Below, piece after piece: positions 1 to 4,889 of a stretch of DNA of 8,441 nucleotides (position 1 is the first letter of the stretch; each line of letters begins with the position of its first letter). The notes under the pieces were generated by a model. That model did no database searches, was not told the origin of the DNA, and worked only from the letters and a program-made list of their open reading frames with translations. The translations under genes and the position numbers were made by a program. The stretch lies in assembly GCA_028703545.1 (NCBI GenBank), contig JAQVMR010000025.1:3948-12388 (forward strand). The letters run 5' to 3'. The DNA comes from Patescibacteria group bacterium. GTDB taxonomy: Bacteria > Patescibacteriota > Patescibacteriia > UBA1558 > S5-K13.

Positions 1-840
1 CCATATTCATCTTTTATAAATGGACTGCTTTTTGGCAAAAATATTGTGTCCGAGGGAATAAAAAATGATTTTAAAAGAATAGGTATTAGTCACATAATTG
101 TTGTCTCTGGAATGCACGTAAGTATAATTTCCCTGCTTTGTCTAAATTCGCTTATATCAGCTGGGATAAATAGAAAAAAATCATTTATAATAATTTGTTT
201 TATTATAGTTGGGTTCGTGTTTTTATCAGGACTCGGTGCTTCGACAATAAGAGCTGCAATTATGGCGATAATTCTTATGTTTTCTCAAAATATCGGGAAA
301 ATTATGAGAAATTCACTCCTTTTGTCATATAGCACATTTATAATTGCATTCATAAATCCCTATACAATTTTTTATGATGTGGGATTTCAACTTAGTTTTT
401 TCGCAACTTATGGATTAATTTATATAACCCCACTCATTGAAAAATATTTTGAATTTTTACCTGAATCACTTGAAATCCGCTCATCGCTTACATCAAGTAT
501 TTCTGCAATAATTACAACTACTCCGATTTTAATTTATCAATTCAAACAACTATCAATTGTTTCTCCCATATCAAATCTTCTAATTCTGCCTCTTATTTCA
601 ATAAATATGCTTGTTTCATTTTTTGCTATTGTTTTTTCTTATATAAATTTAGATTTTGCAAAAATTATTGGATTTTTTAATTATGCAAATTTGCAATTAA
701 TGATAAAAACAGCAAATGAATTATCAAAAATCACTTTTGCGAGTGTTTCTATAAATAATTTTTCATTGTTTTTTGTGTTATTTTCTTATATTTTGATTGT
801 TTATTTTATTTTTAAAAAATCCAAGAAACAATATGACTAA
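1..840 (+). CDS. comEC: ComEC competence/DNA-uptake membrane channel, 3' part (start lies before the window)
   Basis: The reading frame is open from base 1, so the 5' end is missing. A GTG at 46 is internal: codons before it already read as family sequence (GLLFGKNIVSEG). ComEC forms the inner-membrane pore through which one DNA strand enters during natural transformation. The visible part matches the Competence domain: SHIIVVSGMHVS around codons 30-41, with the conserved His in SGMH; a GASTIRAAIM segment near codons 80-90; and NPYTIFYDVGFQLSFFATYG around codons 118-138. Roughly eight hydrophobic stretches follow one another. The protein ends in a basic tail (KKSKKQYD) straight after a membrane segment. 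It lacks the metallo-beta-lactamase domain that many ComEC proteins carry at the C-terminus; the next gene supplies it. Family assignment is firm; active DNA uptake is inferred. Confidence 0.9.
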   Translation, partial: PYSSFINGLLFGKNIVSEGIKNDFKRIGISHIIVVSGMHVSIISLLCLNSLISAGINRKKSFIIICFIIVGFVFLSGLGASTIRAAIMAIILMFSQNIGKIMRNSLLLSYSTFIIAFINPYTIFYDVGFQLSFFATYGLIYITPLIEKYFEFLPESLEIRSSLTSSISAIITTTPILIYQFKQLSIVSPISNLLILPLISINMLVSFFAIVFSYINLDFAKIIGFFNYANLQLMIKTANELSKITFASVSINNFSLFFVLFSYILIVYFIFKKSKKQYD

Positions 841-1672
841 AAAAATAATTTTTACAATAATTACAATTTTTATCTTGGGATTTTATTATTTCTATGAAAA
901 AAATGATAAATTATTAAATATTGTTTTTATTGATGTTGGTCAAGGTGATGCAATTTTAATTAAATCTCAAAATGGGAAAAATATTTTAATTGATGGTGGG
1001 CCAGATTCAGATTTAGCAGAAAAAATGAGTAAATTCATGGCTTACAGAAATAATAAAATTGATTTAATAATTATTAGCCATCCACATCGTGATCATTATT
1101 ATGGATTAATTTCTGTAATTAAAAAATATAAAACTCAAAAAATAATTTATTCAGGAATTGATGTAAATTTACAAGATTATAATTACATGAAAAAAATTAT
1201 AGATGAATATAATTTAGTATTTATAAAGCCAAAATTAGCTGACAAATATGAAATTGATGAAGGTTTATATTTATCTATTATTTATATGCCAAAAACAAAA
1301 ACCGTGGATAATTTAAATGACGCAAGTGTTTCAATAAAATTAACTTATAAAAATTTTGATGTAATTTTTAATGGAGATGCATCTTGTGAAATTGAAAATA
1401 TAATCTTAAGAGATAATTCAAATTTAAAATCAGAAATTTTTAAGGCGTCTCATCATGCATCAAAATATTCAAATTGCGATAATTTATTAAATTCAATAAA
1501 ACCCAGAATTACCGTAATTCAATCTGGTGCGGATAATAAATTTGGTCACCCACATCAAGAAGCAATGGACAGAATTATAAAAAGTGGTTCAAAAATTTTA
1601 AGAAATGATGAGCTGGGGGATATTATAATAAAATCAGATGGAGACAATTATCAAATTTACTCAAGCAAATAA
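833..1672 (+). CDS. Membrane-anchored metallo-beta-lactamase-fold hydrolase, detached ComEC C-terminal domain
   Basis: This 279-residue protein has one N-terminal membrane anchor (about residues 4-21) and then a ComEC-type metallo-beta-lactamase fold. Visible motifs are VGQGDAILI (35-43), IDGG (53-56), metal-binding HPHRDH (83-88), NGDAS with D182, ASHHAS (H207, H208) and GHPHQEA (H239, H241). In ComEC proteins this domain is thought to process the non-transported DNA strand. The ATG at 833 sits inside ATGACTAA and overlaps the upstream stop by 8 bases, so the two proteins are probably translationally coupled and work together. A TTG 36 bases further upstream would also be in frame, but it only adds residues encoded within the comEC end. 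The metal-ligand set looks complete, so the enzyme is probably active. A stand-alone MBL nuclease is the alternative reading. Confidence 0.88.
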   Translation: MTKKIIFTIITIFILGFYYFYEKNDKLLNIVFIDVGQGDAILIKSQNGKNILIDGGPDSDLAEKMSKFMAYRNNKIDLIIISHPHRDHYYGLISVIKKYKTQKIIYSGIDVNLQDYNYMKKIIDEYNLVFIKPKLADKYEIDEGLYLSIIYMPKTKTVDNLNDASVSIKLTYKNFDVIFNGDASCEIENIILRDNSNLKSEIFKASHHASKYSNCDNLLNSIKPRITVIQSGADNKFGHPHQEAMDRIIKSGSKILRNDELGDIIIKSDGDNYQIYSSK

Positions 1673-1739
1673 AAATACCTAAAACAATAAAAATATACCG
1701 ACAAAATAGATGCAAAATTTCTTTATCTCGTAGTATAAA

Positions 1740-1768
1740 TTGACCTTTTTAATTGATTAATATATAAT
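1740..1768 (+). promoter_or_regulatory. Sigma70-type promoter for the response regulator gene
   Basis: TTGACC at 1740-1745 and a perfect TATAAT at 1763-1768 are separated by exactly 17 bases. This is a near-consensus housekeeping promoter. Transcription should begin near 1775, giving a 5' leader of about 37 nt before the ATG at 1812. It separates the com genes from the receiver/ndk unit. Confidence 0.75.
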
Positions 1769-1774
1769 AAAAAT

Positions 1775-1794
1775 AATCTCTAATGAGATTTTTT
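1775..1794 (+). promoter_or_regulatory. Short hairpin at the predicted transcript start of the response regulator mRNA
   Basis: AATCTC (1775-1780) and GAGATT (1785-1790) form a perfect 6-bp stem with a TAAT loop, followed by four more T. It begins where the upstream promoter should start transcription. It therefore most likely forms a 5'-end stem-loop that protects the mRNA or affects early elongation. A weak terminator for read-through from the com genes is the alternative. Confidence 0.5.
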
Positions 1795-1811
1795 AATGTT
1801 AAAATAAAACT

Positions 1812-2189
1812 ATGGCAAATAAAAAAATTAAAGTTTTAATAGTGGAAGACGAAGAAATGTTGGTAAATATGTATATTTCTAAATTTGAAAAAGAAGGATT
1901 TGAGCCAATGAAGGCATCAAATGGAAAAGCTGGTTTAGAGTTGGCACAAAAAGAGAATCCAGACATAATTTTACTTGACGTAATAATGCCTGAAATGGAT
2001 GGATTTATGGTTTTAAGGGAATTAAAATCGGGCACAAAAACCAAAAATATTCCAATTATAATGCTTACAAATTTGGGACAAGATGAAGATATTAAAAAAG
2101 GAAATGAATTGGGCGCAAAAGATTATTTAGTCAAGGCAAATCTTACCCCAGCTCAAGTTGTTGATAAAGTTAAAGAAATATTAAAATAA
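1812..2189 (+). CDS. Stand-alone CheY-like response regulator receiver
   Basis: The 125 residues are a complete receiver domain with no output domain. The acidic pocket is E12-D13, the phospho-acceptor is D56 in LLDVIMPEMDG, the switch residue is T86 in IIMLTN, and Y105 and the invariant K108 lie in the KDYLVKA segment. All residues needed for phosphorylation are present. The protein should act in the cytosol by phosphorylation-dependent binding to a partner. No histidine kinase lies in the window, so the signal and target are unknown. The ATG at 1812 is the first residue needed for the fold (MANKKIKVLIVED); no Shine-Dalgarno motif precedes it. A strong promoter lies just upstream. The gene probably shares a transcript with ndk, which starts 45 bases after its stop. 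Confidence 0.93.
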   Translation: MANKKIKVLIVEDEEMLVNMYISKFEKEGFEPMKASNGKAGLELAQKENPDIILLDVIMPEMDGFMVLRELKSGTKTKNIPIIMLTNLGQDEDIKKGNELGAKDYLVKANLTPAQVVDKVKEILK

Positions 2190-2193
2190 TGCT

Positions 2194-2223
2194 GAGCTAA
2201 TCGAATTTAACTCGACCAAGCTC
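2194..2223 (+). promoter_or_regulatory. Imperfect hairpin in the gap before ndk
   Basis: GAGCT (2194-2198) pairs with AGCTC (2219-2223). Inside it TCGA (2201-2204) pairs with TCGA (2212-2215), across a small AA/CCA internal loop and around a 7-nt ATTTAAC loop. No T-run follows, so it is not an intrinsic terminator. It ends 11 bases before the ndk ATG, where it could influence ribosome access or mark an mRNA processing point. Confidence 0.45.
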
Positions 2224-2234
2224 CAAATAAAATC

Positions 2235-2828
2235 ATGAAAAACGAAAGAACATTAGTTATTCTAAAACCAGATTCAATACAAAGAAGTTTAATGGGTGAA
2301 ATAATTTCTAGAATTGAAAAAACTGGTCTAAAAATGGTTGCAGCAAAATTTATAGTAGCAACAAGAGAACAAGCACTATCTCATTATAACAAAGATGAAG
2401 CTTGGTTTTTAAAAGTTGGCACTAAAACAGTGGAAAATAGAAAAAACAAAAATTTAGCAATTGAAAAAACAGAGCTAGAATATGGTAAAGATATGTTAGA
2501 AGGAAATGTCTCTTTTATAACTGCTGGACCAATATTAGTAATGGTTTTTGAGGGAAACAAGTCCGTTGGAATTGTTAAAAAAATAGTAGGTGGTACAGAA
2601 CCTCTTACATCAGATGTTGGAACAATAAGAAGCGACTATACAATCGATTCATATGAGCTAGCAAATATTGATGCAAGATGCGTAAGAAATTTAATCCATT
2701 GCTCAGATGAAGCAGAAGAAGCACAAAGGGAAATAAATGTTTGGTTTAAAGATAATGAAATTATAAAATACACACATTTAAATGAAAAAATTCTTTATGA
2801 TGTAAATCTTGATGGAATTTTGGATTAA
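2235..2828 (+). CDS. ndk: Nucleoside diphosphate kinase, long form with an insertion
   Basis: Ndk moves the gamma phosphate from a nucleoside triphosphate to a nucleoside diphosphate through a phospho-histidine. Here the catalytic His is H155 in RNLIHCSDE, with N152 beside it. Other family marks are LVILKPDSIQR (K11), MVAAKF (34-39), GPILVMVFEG (98-107) and GTIRSDY (129-135, R132). At 197 residues it is about 50 longer than the usual 140-150. The extra sequence is mainly between NKDE (52-55) and the GPILV strand, and it includes a charged stretch at about 64-90. A short tail also follows the usual end. All catalytic residues remain, so activity is likely. The ATG at 2235 begins directly with the conserved first strand; no Shine-Dalgarno is visible. 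A strong terminator follows. Confidence 0.93.
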   Translation: MKNERTLVILKPDSIQRSLMGEIISRIEKTGLKMVAAKFIVATREQALSHYNKDEAWFLKVGTKTVENRKNKNLAIEKTELEYGKDMLEGNVSFITAGPILVMVFEGNKSVGIVKKIVGGTEPLTSDVGTIRSDYTIDSYELANIDARCVRNLIHCSDEAEEAQREINVWFKDNEIIKYTHLNEKILYDVNLDGILD

Positions 2829-2850
2829 TTTTATCTTTGATAAAATAGTA

Positions 2851-2886
2851 AACAGGTTTTCTGGGCAGGAAATCTGTTTTTTATTT
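2851..2886 (+). terminator. Intrinsic terminator after ndk
   Basis: Arms 2851-2861 and 2868-2878 form an 11-bp stem with two G-U pairs around a TGGGCA loop, followed by a T-rich tract through about 2890. It lies 22 bases after the ndk stop and closes the receiver/ndk transcript. Confidence 0.85.
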
Positions 2887-2908
2887 ATTTTATATTTCAT
2901 GGTATAAT
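2880..2908 (+). promoter_or_regulatory. Extended -10 promoter of the structured RNA gene
   Basis: TGGTATAAT (2900-2908) is a perfect TATAAT preceded by the TGn extension. Seventeen bases upstream, TTTATT (2880-2885) is a weak -35 lying in the T-tract of the ndk terminator. The predicted start is about 2914-2915, which is the first paired base of the RNA's terminal helix. Confidence 0.7.
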
Positions 2909-2913
2909 TAAAT

Positions 2914-3082
2914 TGTCTGATGGTTCAGAATTTGGAACTTTACATCTATAACGTTGGGAGCTCGAGTAGTTTTAGCGCCCGTGGTGCTAATCTCAGAACT
3001 CAACCCAAAATTAATGTTTGGAGTCTTTCCACACTGGACTTTCAGATATTGCAAAAACTGGGTTTATGGCCTGGTTTTTGTT
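2914..3082 (+). ncRNA. Structured non-coding RNA, candidate 6S RNA
   Basis: There is no credible protein gene here, yet GC is about 41% (69 of 170 bases at 2911-3080) in otherwise very AT-rich DNA. The two ends pair: 2914-2928 with 3034-3048, fourteen pairs (three G-U) interrupted by one U-U mismatch. Inside is a large bubble whose 3' side carries its own hairpin, CCAAA 3005-3009 with TTTGG 3017-3021. The apical arm is GTTGGG 2953-2958 with CTCAAC 2999-3004, topped by TTAGCGCC 2972-2979 with GGTGCTAA 2983-2990. A promoter and a terminator fit both ends. A closing stem, central bubble with a 3'-side hairpin, apical stem and about 170 nt are the plan of 6S RNA, which binds housekeeping RNA polymerase by imitating an open promoter. 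The fold was made by hand; a leader or riboswitch for the downstream kinase is the main alternative. Confidence 0.6.
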
Positions 3083-3083
3083 A
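3052..3083 (+). terminator. Intrinsic terminator of the structured RNA
   Basis: CAAAAACTGGG (3052-3062) pairs with CCTGGTTTTTG (3070-3080) over 11 bp with two G-U pairs and a TTTATGG loop. The descending arm holds a T5 run and is followed by TTATA. It starts three bases after the RNA's closing stem and separates that RNA from the kinase gene. Confidence 0.65.
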
Positions 3084-3104
3084 TACACCACTGAATTATT
3101 TCCA

Positions 3105-3157
3105 TATAAAAATATTAAAAGTATTAAAAAAATACTAATATTTTATAAAATTTTTTT
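3105..3157 (+). repeat. AT-only inverted repeat with a T7 tract
   Basis: AATATT (3111-3116) and AGTATT (3120-3125) pair with AATATT (3137-3142) and AATACT (3131-3136), leaving an AAA bulge and an A5 loop. Less regular pairing extends outward, and T7 follows at 3151-3157. It may be a backup terminator. With almost no G or C the stem is weak, so function is uncertain. Confidence 0.35.
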
Positions 3158-3190
3158 GGAGCAGGATGATTTCTCGAAATTCAAATATTT

Positions 3191-3199
3191 TGCTATAAT
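3191..3199 (+). promoter_or_regulatory. Extended -10 promoter of the PfkB-kinase operon
   Basis: TGCTATAAT is a TGn extension plus a perfect TATAAT at 3194-3199. The -35 region is poor, as is common for extended -10 promoters. The predicted start near 3205 leaves a leader of about 29 nt before the ATG at 3234. It would drive the kinase and pduL, and perhaps the genes beyond. Confidence 0.6.
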
Positions 3200-3202
3200 A
3201 GT

Positions 3203-3221
3203 ATTAGTTTTAGAAACTAAT
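3203..3221 (+). promoter_or_regulatory. Hairpin at the predicted start of the kinase mRNA
   Basis: ATTAGTTT (3203-3210) and AAACTAAT (3214-3221) form a perfect 8-bp stem with a TAG loop, followed by a T-rich stretch. Like the hairpin at 1775, it begins within a few bases of the predicted transcript start. A 5'-end protective stem is the likely role; it could also act as a weak attenuator. Confidence 0.5.
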
Positions 3222-3233
3222 TTTATTTATTTT

Positions 3234-4220
3234 ATGAAAAAACACTTTGATATAATAACTTTTGGCGGTGCAACTCAGGATATCATGTATTATACAAAAG
3301 AGGGGCTAATTATAAAAAATAAAAAGAATATTTTAGCTCCAGAGCTTTTAGCATTTGAATATGGAGAAAAAATAAATTCAGATGATGTCTGCATGACATT
3401 TGGGGGAGGAGCGATGAACGCAGCAGTAAGTTTTTCAAATTTAGGACTTAAAACATCAATAATTACAAATTTGGGTGATGACTGGTTTTCTGATGCAATT
3501 ATAAAGGAACTTAGGAATAAAAAAATCAATATATCAAATATTACAAGATCAAAAAAAATGCATGCGGGATTCTCTTTTATTATCAATTTTGGAAACCACA
3601 ATGAACACATTTTATTTACTCATCGCGGAGCAAATTCATTGCTTAACATTTCAAAACAAAAATTACTTAACATAAATTCAAAGTGGTTTTATATTACATC
3701 ACTTGGTGGAAAACAAAATTTATGTACAAAAAACATAAACACAATTTTTGAAATTGCAAAAAATAAAAATATTAAAATAGCCTGGAATCCAGGAATTCCA
3801 CAATTAAATCTAGGTTATAAATTTTTCAAAAAATATTTTAAAGATACAGAAATTTTTTGCTTAAATAAATCCGAAGCAATCGATTTAGTCAAAAGTGTTG
3901 GTATAAAAACTGACAACATAGAAAAACTATTAAAAACAATTTATTCTTGGGGTGTAAAAACCTGTATTATAACTTATGGACACTTGGGTGCGTATATCTA
4001 TGACGGAAAACAAATATATTTTGAAAAAGCTTCAAAACAAAAATCAATAGACACAACAGGAGCGGGCGATGCATTTAATTCAAGTTTCTTAGCGGGACTT
4101 ATTATTTACAATAATGATATTAAAAAATCTTTGAAGCTGGCGATACTTAGAAGCGGAAATGTTGTATCAAATATTGGTGCACAATCTGGACTTTTAACAA
4201 AAAATCAAATTAAACTTTAA
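3234..4220 (+). CDS. PfkB/ribokinase-family carbohydrate or nucleoside kinase
   Basis: This 328-residue kinase phosphorylates a sugar or nucleoside hydroxyl with ATP in the cytosol. The N-terminal ITFGGATQDI strand (8-17) opens the fold, TFGGGAMNAAVSFSNLG (55-71) is the substrate-side signature, and NLGDDWFSDAI (79-89) follows. The C-terminal signature DTTGAGDAFNSSFLAGL begins at D273 and contains the catalytic base D279. A CLNKSEA segment provides the family's N..E motif. The region between the first strand and GGGA is longer than in classical ribokinase, so the exact substrate cannot be read from sequence; ribokinase-like and adenosine-kinase-like roles are both possible. The frame stays open upstream as far as 3018, but that extension overlaps the structured RNA and the promoter. 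The ATG at 3234 starts at the family boundary. PduL follows after 11 bases, suggesting one operon. Confidence 0.9.
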   Translation: MKKHFDIITFGGATQDIMYYTKEGLIIKNKKNILAPELLAFEYGEKINSDDVCMTFGGGAMNAAVSFSNLGLKTSIITNLGDDWFSDAIIKELRNKKINISNITRSKKMHAGFSFIINFGNHNEHILFTHRGANSLLNISKQKLLNINSKWFYITSLGGKQNLCTKNINTIFEIAKNKNIKIAWNPGIPQLNLGYKFFKKYFKDTEIFCLNKSEAIDLVKSVGIKTDNIEKLLKTIYSWGVKTCIITYGHLGAYIYDGKQIYFEKASKQKSIDTTGAGDAFNSSFLAGLIIYNNDIKKSLKLAILRSGNVVSNIGAQSGLLTKNQIKL

Positions 4221-4231
4221 TCATAAAAAAC

Positions 4232-4798
4232 ATGAGAGTAAAAATAGAATATTCAAACAGACACATTCATCCAACAAAAGAATTAATAGAACAATTATAT
4301 GGGGAAGGCTACGAGCTAAATTTCTTTAAAAAATTATCACAAAATGATGATTTTGCAGCTCAAGAAACAGTAACAATAATGGGACCAAAAACATCAATAG
4401 AAAATGTAAGAATCTTGGGACCATACAGAGATCAAACTCAAATTGAAATATCTAAATCTGATGCATATAAATTAGGAATTAATGCTCCTATAAAATTATC
4501 TGGTGACATTGAAAACACCCCCGGAATTAAAATTATAAATGAATTAAATGAAGTTAATATAGAAAAGGGAGTAATCATAGCAAAAAGACACTTACATATT
4601 TCTCCTAAAGAAGCTAAAGAATTAAATTTAAAAGATGGGCAAATTGTAAAAATGCAGTTTGAGGGTGAAAGAGCAGGAATACTGGATCAGATAATTGTAA
4701 GAATAGATGAGGGTTGTCAATTAAAAGTTCATGTAGATATGGATGAAGCCAATGCGTTAAATATTAATCAAAATGACGAGGGCGAACTAATAGTTTAG
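4232..4798 (+). CDS. pduL: PduL-type phosphate acyltransferase (phosphotransacetylase)
   Basis: The enzyme exchanges CoA and phosphate on a short acyl group (acetyl or propanoyl). It is unrelated in sequence to the common Pta enzyme. The 188 residues hold two copies of the PduL half-domain. Zinc-site histidines are visible in SNRHIHPT (H11, H13), AKRHLHIS (H120, H122) and HVDMDEANA (H167). The conserved Arg is R66 in LGPYRDQTQIEIS. The catalytic region begins almost at residue 1, so there is no N-terminal microcompartment-targeting extension and no shell gene nearby; a free cytosolic enzyme is expected. It starts 11 bases after the kinase stop and lies directly upstream of acetate kinase, the next step in acyl-CoA to ATP conversion. 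It is the only gene here ending in TAG. Acetyl rather than propanoyl preference is inferred from context. Confidence 0.93.
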   Translation: MRVKIEYSNRHIHPTKELIEQLYGEGYELNFFKKLSQNDDFAAQETVTIMGPKTSIENVRILGPYRDQTQIEISKSDAYKLGINAPIKLSGDIENTPGIKIINELNEVNIEKGVIIAKRHLHISPKEAKELNLKDGQIVKMQFEGERAGILDQIIVRIDEGCQLKVHVDMDEANALNINQNDEGELIV

Positions 4799-4863
4799 TT
4801 TCAATTCACTATTTTACAATTTTCAATTGATTTACTATTTAATAATTTACTATTGAATTGAAA
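4799..4863 (+). repeat. AT-rich inverted and direct repeats between pduL and ackA
   Basis: TTTCAATTCA (4799-4808) is perfectly inverted as TGAATTGAAA (4854-4863). Inside are CAATT/AATTG (4817-4821 and 4825-4829, a TTC-loop hairpin) and three copies of ATT(C/T)ACTATT at 4804, 4830 and 4845. There is no T-run and no clear promoter. It may be a cruciform-prone regulatory spacer, a binding site or a remnant of a dispersed repeat. Confidence 0.5.
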
Positions 4864-4889
4864 AATAAAAATAAAAAATAATAAATAAT

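Noticed and set aside
46..840. comEC starting at the GTG at 46
   Set aside because: The frame is open to base 1 and the residues before the GTG already fit ComEC, so this is a truncated gene, not a start.
790..860. Frameshift splitting a single comEC gene
   Set aside because: The first protein ends after a complete membrane segment and the second begins with its own ATG and membrane anchor in a typical coupled overlap. An assembly indel cannot be wholly excluded and is listed as a check.
1799..2044. Minus-strand ORF opposite the response regulator, and similar ones at 3290-3610, 5828-6013 and 5994-6212
   Set aside because: All lie opposite well-supported genes, have composition expected of antisense AT-rich coding sequence and show no family motif.
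3018..3055. RNase P RNA on the minus strand, because the complement contains GAAAGTCC
   Set aside because: Only this short string matches. The rest of the conserved RNase P core is absent, the gap is too short, and promoter and terminator signals point to the + strand.
2914..3082. tmRNA or small SRP RNA
   Set aside because: There is no alanyl-tRNA-like end pairing or CCA context for tmRNA and no SRP tetraloop/GGAAGCAG-type core.
2920..3138. Small + strand ORF of 72 codons in the ndk-kinase gap
   Set aside because: It runs through the paired arms of the RNA and the terminator, shows no domain or membrane features, and has no ribosome-binding signal.
3018..3233. 72-residue N-terminal extension of the PfkB-family kinase from a TTG
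   Set aside because: It overlaps the structured RNA, its terminator and the kinase promoter, and it resembles nothing in the kinase family; the ATG at 3234 fits the domain boundary.
4799..4863. CRISPR array or mobile-element end
   Set aside because: Repeat units are 10 bases with irregular short spacing, and there is no cas gene, transposase or target duplication nearby.
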